From NCBI GenBank assembly GCA_934486895.1, contig CAKSQZ010000003.1, forward strand, positions 32,737 through 96,736: a stretch of DNA of 64,000 nt, in the 5' to 3' direction. Under the pieces are notes generated by a model, which saw nothing but the letters and a program-made list of their open reading frames with translations, was not told the DNA's origin and did not search any database. Source of the stretch: an uncultured Eubacteriales bacterium. Its GTDB lineage: Bacteria > Bacillota > Clostridia > Oscillospirales > Acutalibacteraceae. The position numbers and the translations under genes were made by a program. Numbering within the stretch: position 1 is the stretch's first letter; each line of letters begins with the position of its first letter. Below, one piece after another: positions 24,954-33,286 of this stretch.

Positions 24954-25800
24954 TGTTGCAGGCCATGCGGACAGCCTGCTGCCGGACGGCGCAGACTGGT
25001 CGCTCGTCTGGGCGGACGAGTTTGATCTCGATCATCTCGACAAAACAAAGTGGAGCGTTCGCACTCATATGATGGGCAAGCGCGCAAAGCATTTTGTCGA
25101 GGACGCGCTTGAATTTAAAGACAGCAACATCTATTTCAAGCTCGAGTGCCGCGACGGCGTTTACTGCACGACTCAGATCCAGACCGGATATAATTTTATG
25201 GACGGCGAGGGCGAGGAATATGACGCAACGGCAAGCGAGGGACATAAAGAGAAAAGCGAGCATGAAAACTATTTCACATGGCCTATCGGCGAGATAAAAG
25301 AGCCGAAGTTCATGCACCGCTACGGTTATTATGAGTGCCGCTGCAAGCTTCAGCAGAAAGAAGGCTGGTGGTCGGCTTTCTGGCTTCAGTCCCCGACTAT
25401 CGGCGCTTCGCTCGATCCTGAGACTGCAGGCGTTGAAGTGGATATAATGGAGCAGTTCCATCCGAACGGGATCGTTCAGCACAACAACCATTGGGACGGC
25501 TACGGCTCTCAGCACAAATCAACCGGCGCTCACGAATTCCCGCTTTCCGACACTGAGGACGGTTATCATTATTTCGGCGTTTGGTGGGATGAGGACGGCT
25601 ATCGTTTTTATATCGACGGCAAGCCCACTCAGACTTTCACTAAAGATCAATCGCCTGTGTCGCATATCGATGAGTTTATTCTGCTCTCGACAGAGGCTGT
25701 GGGCTACCGCAGTTCGAGCTGGACCGATTGGGAAACTCTCAAAAACTCGGTCGGTGACGCTTTCATCGTCGATCATGTCCGTGTTTTTGATAAAAAGTAA
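24940..25800 (+). CDS. Glycoside hydrolase family 16 enzyme, cytoplasmic
   Basis: 286 residues of concanavalin-like fold. The GH16 catalytic motif is VEVDIMEQF: Glu166 (nucleophile), Asp168 and Glu171 (acid/base). The surrounding RYGYYECRCKLQQKEGWWSA and WWDEDGYRFYIDGKP are typical. GH16 enzymes cut beta-1,3 and beta-1,4 glucans or galactans. There is no signal peptide, so it would act inside the cell on imported oligosaccharides, which is unusual. AAGGGG precedes the ATG; it overlaps the DUF5107-TPR gene by 14 bp, and a strong terminator follows. Confidence 0.9.
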   Translation: MQKFNVAGHADSLLPDGADWSLVWADEFDLDHLDKTKWSVRTHMMGKRAKHFVEDALEFKDSNIYFKLECRDGVYCTTQIQTGYNFMDGEGEEYDATASEGHKEKSEHENYFTWPIGEIKEPKFMHRYGYYECRCKLQQKEGWWSAFWLQSPTIGASLDPETAGVEVDIMEQFHPNGIVQHNNHWDGYGSQHKSTGAHEFPLSDTEDGYHYFGVWWDEDGYRFYIDGKPTQTFTKDQSPVSHIDEFILLSTEAVGYRSSSWTDWETLKNSVGDAFIVDHVRVFDKK

Positions 25801-25810
25801 TTAAAGCATA

Positions 25811-25850
25811 AAACGGATAACACTCTTGTTATGAGCGTTATCCGTTTTTT
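25811..25850 (+). terminator. Intrinsic terminator after the GH16 gene
   Basis: An 11-bp stem (25811-25821 with 25837-25847), 15-base loop and a T run. Confidence 0.85.
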
Positions 25851-25864
25851 ATATATCCGAAATG

Positions 25865-25893
25865 TTGACAAAATTCACTTTTTAGGATATAAT
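25865..25893 (+). promoter_or_regulatory. Consensus promoter of the DUF6110/P-type ATPase pair
   Basis: TTGACA (25865-25870), 17 bp, TATAAT (25888-25893), both perfect. A 7-bp hairpin (25907-25913 with 25919-25925) follows in the 5' leader. Confidence 0.88.
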
Positions 25894-25959
25894 TAAAGCA
25901 TATCAAGGCGGCTCGCAAAGCCGCCGAAAAGAAATAAAAAGTTCACGGAGGTTTTAATT

Positions 25960-26244
25960 ATGAAATGCGGATTAGGTAAATTAGGTCTTTTTGTAGGCGG
26001 CGTTTTGTTCGGAACAGCCGGAATTAAGATACTCAGCAGCAAGGAAGCGAGAAAGGTCTATACCTACACGACCGCCGCGGCTCTCAGAGCAAAGGAAGAG
26101 ATCATGACGACTGCCAACATCGTTAAAGAGAACGCAGGCGACATTCTGGCAGACGCTAAGGATCTCAATGAAAAGCGCGCGGCTGAAATCGAAACTGTTG
26201 AGGACAATTCAGCCGACGATGATACAGCGGCAGACGAACAGTAA
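25960..26244 (+). CDS. DUF6110 family membrane-associated protein
   Basis: 94 residues: a glycine-rich N-terminal hydrophobic helix (LGLFVGGVLFGTAGIKIL, about residues 8-25), then a charged amphipathic helix (SKEARKVYTYTTAAALRAK) and an acidic tail. This matches DUF6110 proteins, which in Clostridia sit beside heavy-metal P-type ATPases, as here. CGGAGG precedes the ATG. Its function is unknown; an accessory or regulatory subunit of the pump is the natural guess. A hairpin terminator follows, so the ATPase is read by partial read-through. Confidence 0.85.
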   Translation: MKCGLGKLGLFVGGVLFGTAGIKILSSKEARKVYTYTTAAALRAKEEIMTTANIVKENAGDILADAKDLNEKRAAEIETVEDNSADDDTAADEQ

Positions 26245-26252
26245 TATTATTT

Positions 26253-26287
26253 AAAGAGAGCCGCAGTTAATGCCGGCTCTCTTTTTT
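26253..26287 (+). terminator. Stem-loop between DUF6110 and the P-type ATPase gene
   Basis: AAAGAGAGCCG (26253-26263) pairs with CGGCTCTCTTT (26274-26284), followed by T. It lies 13 bp before the ATPase start, has no promoter after it that I can see, and may act as an attenuator setting the ratio of the two proteins. Confidence 0.75.
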
Positions 26288-26299
26288 GGAGTTTTGATT

Positions 26300-28390
26300 A
26301 TGAAATGCAGGATCTTACATGAATCAAAAGGCAGAATGAGAGTGCATTTTTGCATAAACCGCATGACGCTTTCGCAGGCGGACACCGCCGAGCTTTATCT
26401 GAACAGCCAAAGCTGCGTTTCAAAAGCAACGGTGTTTGACCGCACGGCGGACGCTGTTATCTACTATCGCTCTGATCGCAGCGAGGTCATCGCGGCGCTG
26501 GCGGCATTTTCATTTGAAAACGCCGAAAAAGCAGGGCTTATTGCTGATCATTCAAGCCGAAAGCTCAACCGAGATTTTGAGGATAAGCTTGTGCTGACAG
26601 TTGTTCAGCGAGCTGTTTCAAAGATATTTTTTCCGGCGCCGATCAGAGCGGCGATCGCGATATTCCGCTCGGTGCGCTACATAAGCCGAGGTCTGAAAGC
26701 GCTGAAAAAAGGCAGGCTTTCGGTTTCGGTGCTGGACGCGACTGCTGTTACGGTGTCGCTTTTGCGCAGAGATTTCAAAACAGCGGCAAGCGTTATGTTT
26801 ATGCTAAAAATAGGCGAGCTGCTTGAGGAATGGACGCATAAGAAATCTGTGTCCGATCTCGCAGGAGCAATGTCGCTCGGAGTTGATAAGGTCTGGCTTG
26901 TTGCCGACGAGCAGGAGGTGCTTGTTCCGCTTTCGAGCGTTTGCGAGGGCGATGAAATAGTTGTCCGCACAGGCAATGTCATTCCGCTCGACGGCAAGGT
27001 CGTCAGAGGAGAGGCGGCTGTTAATCAGTCGTCGATGACGGGCGAGGCGCTGCCTGTTTGCAAAAACGCAGGAAGCTACGCTTATGCGGGTACGGTCGTC
27101 GAGGACGGCGAGTGTGTTATAGCTGTCGAAAAGACAAGTGGCGGCGGACGCTACGACCGCATTGTTAAAATGATCGAGGAATCCGAAAAATTAAAATCCA
27201 CCGCTGAGGACAAAGCCTCAAAGCTTGCCGACAGACTGGTCCCATACACGCTCGGCGGCACTGTGCTGACATATCTTTTGACTCGCAATGTCACAAAAAT
27301 GCTTTCGGTGCTTATGGTCGATTTCTCATGCGCGCTGAAGCTTGCAATGCCGATCTCGGTGCTTTCTGCAATGCGCGAGAGCAGTAAATATGATGTCTCG
27401 GTCAAGGGCGGCAGATTTCTCGAAGCAGTCGCAAAGGCGAACACCGTCGTTTTCGATAAAACGGGCACTTTGACCTATGCAACGCCTAAGGTCGCGAAAA
27501 TCGTCACCTTCGGAAAGCACAAAGAGGACGATATGCTGCGTCTTGCCGCCTGCCTTGAAGAGCATTATCCGCACTCGCTTGCAAACGCGGTCGTTAAAGA
27601 GGCGGCATCGAGAGGGCTTAATCACGAGGAATATCACTCAAAGGTCGAATATGTCGTTGCGCACGGAATATCGAGCACTGTTGAAAATAAAAAGGTCGTT
27701 ATCGGCAGTTATCATTTTGTTTTTGAAGATGAGCAGTGCCGTGTGCCGGACGGCGAGCAGGACAAGTTTTGCGGTCTTTCCGATGAATATTCCCACCTTT
27801 ATCTTGCAGTGGACGGCGTTTTGACAGCGGTTATCTGCATATCCGATCCGCTCAGAGAGGAAGCGCCTGCGGCGATAAAGGCGCTGCACGAATGCGGCAT
27901 TGAAAAAATAGTTATGATGACGGGCGACAATGAAAAAACTGCGGCGGCTGTTGCAAAAGCGGTCGGGGTTGACGAATATCACGCCGAGGTCCTGCCTGAG
28001 GACAAAGCGCGGTTTATAAAGTCCGAGCATGAAAAGGGCCGCTGTGTTATCATGATCGGCGACGGCGTAAACGATACGCCCGCTCTTTCCGAGGCGGACG
28101 CAGGAATTGCGATAAACACAGGCGCGGCTATCGCTAAGGAAATTGCGGATATAACCGTTTCAAGCGAGGATCTTAACCGTCTTGTTATACTCAGGCGATT
28201 GAGCGAAGCGCTTATGAACCGTATCGACCGCAACTACCGCTTCATTGTCGGCTTTAATCTTATGCTGATAATCCTCGGTGTGACAAGCGTTATCCAGCCG
28301 ACATTCTCCGCATTGCTGCACAATGCGTCCACACTCGCAATAAGTCTCAAAAGTATGACAGACCTTTTGCCCGATGAAAAGAATAAATAA
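26300..28390 (+). CDS. P1B-type metal-transporting ATPase with atypical M4 motif
   Basis: 696 residues from the ATG at 26300 (TTTTTGGAG upstream; an in-frame start at 26270 lies within the stem-loop). Residues 1-75 look like an HMA_2-type domain (KGRMRVHF) without a CxxC metal motif. The pump core is complete: TGEALP, phosphorylation motif DKTGTLT with Asp386, MMTGDNEKTA, GDGVNDTPAL. In M4, where CPC or SPC binds metal, the sequence is Phe342-Ser343-Cys344 (DFSCALKLAMP), without the proline. The metal is therefore unclear. It is coupled to DUF6110. Confidence 0.9.
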   Translation: MKCRILHESKGRMRVHFCINRMTLSQADTAELYLNSQSCVSKATVFDRTADAVIYYRSDRSEVIAALAAFSFENAEKAGLIADHSSRKLNRDFEDKLVLTVVQRAVSKIFFPAPIRAAIAIFRSVRYISRGLKALKKGRLSVSVLDATAVTVSLLRRDFKTAASVMFMLKIGELLEEWTHKKSVSDLAGAMSLGVDKVWLVADEQEVLVPLSSVCEGDEIVVRTGNVIPLDGKVVRGEAAVNQSSMTGEALPVCKNAGSYAYAGTVVEDGECVIAVEKTSGGGRYDRIVKMIEESEKLKSTAEDKASKLADRLVPYTLGGTVLTYLLTRNVTKMLSVLMVDFSCALKLAMPISVLSAMRESSKYDVSVKGGRFLEAVAKANTVVFDKTGTLTYATPKVAKIVTFGKHKEDDMLRLAACLEEHYPHSLANAVVKEAASRGLNHEEYHSKVEYVVAHGISSTVENKKVVIGSYHFVFEDEQCRVPDGEQDKFCGLSDEYSHLYLAVDGVLTAVICISDPLREEAPAAIKALHECGIEKIVMMTGDNEKTAAAVAKAVGVDEYHAEVLPEDKARFIKSEHEKGRCVIMIGDGVNDTPALSEADAGIAINTGAAIAKEIADITVSSEDLNRLVILRRLSEALMNRIDRNYRFIVGFNLMLIILGVTSVIQPTFSALLHNASTLAISLKSMTDLLPDEKNK

Positions 28391-28405
28391 TAAATATTCT
28401 AAAAT

Positions 28406-28430
28406 AAAAAAGCCTCTTTGAGGCTTTTTT
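28406..28430. terminator. Intrinsic terminator after the P-type ATPase gene
   Basis: Perfect 11-bp A/T-flanked stem (28406-28416 with 28420-28430), TTT loop and T run; symmetrical and possibly bidirectional. Confidence 0.85.
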
Positions 28431-28505
28431 ATTTTGCGCCGATTTAGGAATAATCGCCGAAGTTGCGACAAAAATAAGTTAAAACACAAAAACGGCGGTG
28501 AGAAA

Positions 28506-29984
28506 ATGAACACTGTTCCCGACCACAGCGGGATAATCGACTACAAGGCTGAGATCAGCACGGATATTGATGAAAATTACCGCACCTTCAAGCGAATATT
28601 TAAAAATGACGACACTGTCATAATCCGCATTTTTGAAAACCGAAGCGATCCGTCTGTACGATATCTCGGCATTTCGGTGAACGGCATGGTAAAAAGCAAC
28701 TCAATATATCAGAGCATAACCTCCCCGCTGATAAATCTCTCGTTTTCCGACGGCGGTGACCGTATCGACCGAATGGCAAAAGAGATGATAACCAGCCTTG
28801 ATATAAAGGTCATAGAAAATGTGAGCGATGTTGTGACCGGTATTTTATACGGCGATACCGCGGTCATGGTGGACGGGTCGACACGCGCAATAACGGTCGA
28901 GACAAAAGGTTTTGCAACAAGGTCGGTATCCGAACCGGACAGCGAAAGAGGGCTTAAAGGCTCGAAAGAGGGGTTCACCGAATCGATCATAATGAACACC
29001 TCAATGATACGCCGCAGGATACTCTCAAGCGATCTTAAATTCGAGTTTTTCAGGCTCGGCACAAGAACAAATACGCTCGTTTGCGTTGCATATGTCGAAT
29101 CGCTTGTTGATAAAAAGGTGCTGACTGAGTTTTTACGGCGGATAAAAGCAATAAAGACCGACGGTGTTTTAGACACAAATTATATCGATGAACAGATAAA
29201 AGACCGTCGGTTTTCGCCGTTTAAGACCTGCGGCTCTACCGAAAAACCCGATGTCGCCGCCGCAGGGCTGCTTGAGGGCAGAGTTGCACTCATTGCGGAC
29301 GGCACGCCGATAGTGCTGACAGCGCCATATCTTTTTATCGAAAACTTTCAGTCGCCGGACGACTATTATCTTAATTTCTGGTTTGCATCGATCGGCAGAA
29401 TTATCAGAATTTTAGGCTTTTTTATAACGATCTCACTGCCGTCGGTTTATCTTGCGCTTGTTACATTCCACAGCGAAATGCTGCCCGACGGATTTATGAC
29501 AGCGATCGCCGAAGCGTCGAGGGGCGTTCCGTTTCCGACAGTCGTTGAGTGCTTTCTTATGCTGTTTGTTTTTGAAGTGCTGAGAGAAACGGGGATCCGT
29601 ATGCCGTCTAAGATAGGTCAGGCGCTGAGTATTGTCGGCGGTCTTGTCGTCGGGCAGTCGGCGGTCGAGGCTAAGATCGTCAGCGCGCCGATGGTGATAG
29701 TCGTTGCGTTCACGGGGATAACCGGACTTTGTGTGCCGAGGCTTTCGGGGGCGGCTATTATGATACGCACTCTCGCTCTGATCTCCACAGCATTCTTAGG
29801 GTTCTACGGCTTTTTTGCCTTTATGACCGTTACGTTGATCCACCTTTTATCGCTTCGTTCATTCGGCTTTGAATATATTTCGATGTCGCTCGGATTTCAG
29901 CGGATAAAGGATGTTTATTTCCGAGCGCCGCACGAAAAAATGAAAACGCGTCCGACTTTCGCAAAGGATATGATACGAAAATGA
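28506..29984 (+). CDS. gerKA: Spore germinant receptor subunit A (GerA/GerKA family)
   Basis: 492 residues from the ATG at 28506 (GGCGGTGAG upstream). GerA-type receptors in the spore inner membrane detect nutrients. The large N-terminal hydrophilic part (KRIFKNDDTVIIRIFENR) is followed by LLEGRVALIADGTPIVLTAP, the conserved core FQSPDDYYLNFWFASIGRIIR and four to five membrane helices; SIVGGLVVGQSAVEAKIVS is diagnostic. The in-frame extension to 28434 lacks conservation. Next to gerKC in an ATGA overlap. Confidence 0.93.
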   Translation: MNTVPDHSGIIDYKAEISTDIDENYRTFKRIFKNDDTVIIRIFENRSDPSVRYLGISVNGMVKSNSIYQSITSPLINLSFSDGGDRIDRMAKEMITSLDIKVIENVSDVVTGILYGDTAVMVDGSTRAITVETKGFATRSVSEPDSERGLKGSKEGFTESIIMNTSMIRRRILSSDLKFEFFRLGTRTNTLVCVAYVESLVDKKVLTEFLRRIKAIKTDGVLDTNYIDEQIKDRRFSPFKTCGSTEKPDVAAAGLLEGRVALIADGTPIVLTAPYLFIENFQSPDDYYLNFWFASIGRIIRILGFFITISLPSVYLALVTFHSEMLPDGFMTAIAEASRGVPFPTVVECFLMLFVFEVLRETGIRMPSKIGQALSIVGGLVVGQSAVEAKIVSAPMVIVVAFTGITGLCVPRLSGAAIMIRTLALISTAFLGFYGFFAFMTVTLIHLLSLRSFGFEYISMSLGFQRIKDVYFRAPHEKMKTRPTFAKDMIRK

Positions 29985-30928
29985 TCAAAAAGGCGGCAGT
30001 CTTTGCGCTTTGCATTGTTATATCGATAAGTCTTTGCTCCTGCTACGACTATAAGGAGCTGAAAAACTACACCTTTGTTATGGGGATCGGCGTTGATCTT
30101 GAGGACGGCAGATACAAGGTCACTGCGGAGCTCGGCTGTATCTCGGACGGCGGAGATGAAGTCAGGCAGGCTCAGAAGTCGTCGGTGATCGAAAGAAGTG
30201 CCGCCAGCTTTCCGCTTGCGCTGTCTTTGCTGACCGACACGACAGGCGGCGAGCTTTATTTCAAAAACTGCGCTGTGGCAGTGCTCGGTGAAGAACTTTG
30301 CGAAAACGGTATCGGCGATGTTGTGGAGTATCGTGTGAAAAGCCCCGATTTTCAGACGGGCATGACGCTGGCAACGGCGGTCGGAAAAGCGGAGAATATT
30401 TTTTCGGTAGAGCCGACGGCGGACGGCATTATTTCAACCGAGCTTTCACGATCGATAAGATCAGGCGAGCAAGGACTTTCAAACTCGATAAGCGTGCCGC
30501 CTTATCGTGTGCAGAACGAGCTGCAAAGCGGCAGACACATTGCGCTGACTCGGCTCAGAGCAGTCGGCGGCGGAAAGACGACTGTTGAAGCGGGCGGACT
30601 CGGCATTATAAAAGACGGCAGGCAGGTCTGCACGCTGAGCTCGGCGGACGCCGTTTTTTATATGATCATGCGCTCGCTTGCAAAAAAAGCGGTCATTGAA
30701 TGTGAAAACGGCAGCCTGCAGCTTCAAAAATGCTATGCAAAGCAGGAAAACGGTGAGTTTAAACTAACTCTCATAACCGCGGGAAAACGCGAAGATATTC
30801 CGAAAAACGCCGAAAATGAGCTGAAAAGCAAGGCGGAAAACATCAGAAAATACCTTTTCGCATACGGTGTTGATGAACTGCCGAAGGATGAGATCGGCAT
30901 TGATATTATTTCTGAAAGCGAGCGATAA
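29981..30928 (+). CDS. gerKC: Spore germinant receptor lipoprotein subunit C (GerAC/GerKC family)
   Basis: 315 residues. A lipoprotein signal ends ISLCSC (lipobox Cys about residue 21) and continues YDYKELKNYTFVMGIGVD, like the family consensus C-W-x-x-x-E-l-x. The rest holds the Ger(x)C domain, with VAVLGEELCENG and LTLITAGKREDIP. It is anchored on the outer face of the spore inner membrane and is essential for receptor assembly. It is somewhat short (family usually 350-400), with the C-terminal domain reduced. Overlaps gerKA by 4 bp. Confidence 0.9.
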   Translation: MIKKAAVFALCIVISISLCSCYDYKELKNYTFVMGIGVDLEDGRYKVTAELGCISDGGDEVRQAQKSSVIERSAASFPLALSLLTDTTGGELYFKNCAVAVLGEELCENGIGDVVEYRVKSPDFQTGMTLATAVGKAENIFSVEPTADGIISTELSRSIRSGEQGLSNSISVPPYRVQNELQSGRHIALTRLRAVGGGKTTVEAGGLGIIKDGRQVCTLSSADAVFYMIMRSLAKKAVIECENGSLQLQKCYAKQENGEFKLTLITAGKREDIPKNAENELKSKAENIRKYLFAYGVDELPKDEIGIDIISESER

Positions 30929-30931
30929 AAA

Positions 30932-31108
30932 ATGCTGCTTGTGATTATTATTCCGGCTGTTTTCGCACTAATGTTTTTGTTTGATTTTCAGAATATACGC
31001 CGCCGCATGAAAAACAGATGCACTGTTTATTTTATCATAGCGGCGCTTGCCGCCGCAGTCATGCTATACTGCCTTTTCAGCGGCAGGGCGGCTTTTATCG
31101 GGAGGTGA
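30932..31108 (+). CDS. Small two-helix membrane protein in the germinant receptor operon (D-subunit-like)
   Basis: 58 residues starting 3 bp after gerKC, made of two hydrophobic helices (about 1-20 and 31-49) split by a basic loop (NIRRRMKNR). Its stop TGA overlaps the GGAGGTGA ribosome site of gerKB. Many GerA-type operons carry a fourth gene for a small two-transmembrane D subunit of this size, so this is the likely identity. The evidence is size, topology and position only. Confidence 0.7.
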   Translation: MLLVIIIPAVFALMFLFDFQNIRRRMKNRCTVYFIIAALAAAVMLYCLFSGRAAFIGR

Positions 31109-31112
31109 CGGC

Positions 31113-32195
31113 ATGAACGGCGACAAGCTGAAATCATGGCAGGCTTCCTGCCTTCTTTGCGTGCTTTTGATAGGAAACCTTAGCGGCGGCTACGGACACT
31201 TTAAGTCCGGCGGACTTATCTGGCTTTCTTATGCCGCTGCCGCGGTTTTCGGCGGTCTGCTTGCGGTTGTGTATGCCGGGATCATTGAAACACGCCGCGG
31301 CAGAACGCTTTGCGACACGGTGAACGCGCTTTTCTGCAGACCGGTCTATCTTACTTTCACCGCGATTTTCACACTGTCGGCGGCGGTCTACTGCTGTTTT
31401 TCGCTCGATCTTTTCACAACGATGACAGGCGCGATCTCGCTGAGAGAAACACCGCCGCTTTTAGTCGCTATGTTTATATCTCTTATCGGTGCGATGCTTG
31501 TTAAAAGCGGGCTGTCTGTCGCGGGAAAATGCTCGCTTGTTTTTCTTATTATAATCGCATTTATAACGCTTTTCAGCTTTGTTTTTTCGGTTTCGGAGTT
31601 CGAGCAAAGCAATCTGATCTCATTATCCGATCCGTCGGGTATTTTTTCAGACGCACTATACTTTTTTTGCAGCAGCTTTTGCAAGACTGCGATGTTTGCA
31701 GGCGTTGTTTCAAACATATCGGGCAGTGCGAAAAAAGCTGTGCTCGGCGGTGTTTTTGCGGCGGCGGTAATTGTTATCTGCTCGATGATACGCGATATTG
31801 CGGTGCTCGGCAGCTTTGTTTGCCGCGATGTGGAATATCCGCCGTACTATGCGATGAGCGCTGTTAATGCGTTTGACTTTTTGCAGCGCACCGAAGCGCT
31901 CGGCACCGTTGTCACATTCTTTTGCGCTGTGACCGAATGCGCTGTTTGTCTGTACTGCGTTTGTATCGGCATATCGAGGCTCGCAATGGTTCGCTGTGCA
32001 AAATGCCTCGCTGTGCCGACTGCGCTTTTGCTTTCGGCGATCAGCTGCGCTGTCGGGTATTCGGACATCATATCCGTTTTCTACGGCTTTTCGGTCGTAT
32101 TCGGGGTGTTCTCTGTCGGCTCGGCATTAGTGATATTCACAAAAAGCAAAAGATCCTCCGCGAAAACGCGGAGGATCGGGAACAGCGATAATTAA
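31113..32195 (+). CDS. gerKB: Spore germinant receptor permease-like subunit B (GerAB/GerKB family)
   Basis: 360 residues from the ATG at 31113 (GGAGGTGACGGC upstream; the frame is open further upstream only through the 58-residue gene). Ten or so helices of the amino-acid/polyamine permease fold, with LIGNLSGGYGHFKSGGL at the start. It is the germinant-binding subunit. The last 15 codons contain a perfect 11-bp inverted repeat that is the terminator of the convergent gene, and the stop overlaps that gene's stop by 4 bp. Confidence 0.9.
   Translation: MNGDKLKSWQASCLLCVLLIGNLSGGYGHFKSGGLIWLSYAAAAVFGGLLAVVYAGIIETRRGRTLCDTVNALFCRPVYLTFTAIFTLSAAVYCCFSLDLFTTMTGAISLRETPPLLVAMFISLIGAMLVKSGLSVAGKCSLVFLIIIAFITLFSFVFSVSEFEQSNLISLSDPSGIFSDALYFFCSSFCKTAMFAGVVSNISGSAKKAVLGGVFAAAVIVICSMIRDIAVLGSFVCRDVEYPPYYAMSAVNAFDFLQRTEALGTVVTFFCAVTECAVCLYCVCIGISRLAMVRCAKCLAVPTALLLSAISCAVGYSDIISVFYGFSVVFGVFSVGSALVIFTKSKRSSAKTRRIGNSDN
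32141..32177 (-). terminator. Terminator of the ATP-grasp gene, embedded in the gerKB coding end
   Basis: Minus strand: GATCCTCCGCG, TTTT loop, CGCGGAGGATC (32177-32152), then TTTTGCTTTTT. The repeat is translated in gerKB as part of its basic tail (RSSAKTRRI). Confidence 0.8.
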
Positions 32196-33214
32196 AGTCC
32201 TTTAATGCCGAGGTTTTTCCATTCGTCGCCGAGGATATCCTTGATTATCGGCAGATAGCCGATCTGCTCATCGTTAAACTCGGGATAAAGCAGACAGCCG
32301 GGGTAGCGGTTGCCTTCTATGAGCTGAGGGCCGTTTTCGGTGACAGTGACATCCCAGCCGACATAGCGGATCTGCGGAACAACATTGCAAGCTTCGTCCA
32401 CCATCTCAAGGCATTTATCAAACATCGGGATATAAGAGCCTGTTATCTGAGCGCCTGTGAACGGATGATGAGTGTAGGTCTTGTTCTCGCCGTCCACAGC
32501 GACAGTGTAGATCTCGCCTGTTTTTTCATTGATCTGTGCGGACATACCGCCGTTATCAAAGTTATCGACACACATTCCGTTGTGTCCCATTCTGATCGCG
32601 ACAAAGACGATATGGTTCTTGCCGTCCTTTCTTATCATGAGAAAACGGATCGTGTTGACAGCGCCGGGATAGATCTTATTTATATCGGGGTGCTGATGAA
32701 TACCCTCTTCGATAAGTCCGAAATCGCCGCCTTTGATATGATCGTAAACGCTCTTCATATCCGTGATCTCGCTCACGACATATTTTTCGACACCCTTGCC
32801 GCAGGTATCCTTATTCGGCTTTGCGACAAAATAATCGTGTCTTTCGCAGAACGCTTTGAAATCATCGAAGCTGAGCTTCTCGGTCTCGAGCCATTCTCGA
32901 TCGACAAATTTTGCAAAAGTTTTATTGAAAAGGATCTTTGAATCGAAATATTCGTTGTATTTCGGGTCGTTGAGCGCCGCAACGATCTTATTATTATTGA
33001 CTCTCGAATAATATGTCTTGCGGTTTTTGCGGGGGATCTTATAGAATTTGAAAACCCAATACTCGATATATCCCGTGCCGTATTTAAAGCCGCACCAGAT
33101 GATGTCCAAAAGCACGAACACCCACCATTTTCCGCTCGCTTTTGCAGATTTTTTTGCTGTTTCGATCAAGGCCTTTTTGTCCATATTCTTGATCGCTCTG
33201 AATAAAAACCCCAT
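32192..33214 (-). CDS. Sugar-transfer-associated ATP-grasp protein
   Basis: 340 residues matching the ATP-grasp family found in exopolysaccharide clusters. Visible blocks: FVAKPNKDTCGKGVEKYVV (ATP-lid glycines and lysine), GLIEEGIHQHP, NTIRFLMIRKDGK, MCVDNFDNGGMSAQIN and the metal-binding end GWDVTVTENGPQLIEGN. A hydrophobic stretch near residues 30-50 may associate with the membrane. It probably ligates an amino acid or similar to a sugar; substrate unknown. AAGAGGTG precedes the ATG. It follows an O-antigen-ligase-like gene but has its own promoter. Confidence 0.85.
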   Translation of the reverse strand: MGFLFRAIKNMDKKALIETAKKSAKASGKWWVFVLLDIIWCGFKYGTGYIEYWVFKFYKIPRKNRKTYYSRVNNNKIVAALNDPKYNEYFDSKILFNKTFAKFVDREWLETEKLSFDDFKAFCERHDYFVAKPNKDTCGKGVEKYVVSEITDMKSVYDHIKGGDFGLIEEGIHQHPDINKIYPGAVNTIRFLMIRKDGKNHIVFVAIRMGHNGMCVDNFDNGGMSAQINEKTGEIYTVAVDGENKTYTHHPFTGAQITGSYIPMFDKCLEMVDEACNVVPQIRYVGWDVTVTENGPQLIEGNRYPGCLLYPEFNDEQIGYLPIIKDILGDEWKNLGIKGL

Positions 33215-33257
33215 AACACACCTCTTATTTTTTTATTACATGATAACCGTTGAATTC

Positions 33258-33286
33258 AGTATAGTATGTTGCCGCCTACTTGTCAA
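33258..33286 (-). promoter_or_regulatory. Promoter of the ATP-grasp gene
   Basis: Minus strand TTGACA (33286-33281), 17 bp, TATACT (33263-33258). The -35 lies inside the last codons of the upstream O-antigen-ligase-like gene. Confidence 0.75.

Noticed and set aside
28431..28505. Sigma-G promoter for the germinant receptor operon
   Set aside because: A GAATA element is present near 28446, but no convincing -10 lies at the right distance.
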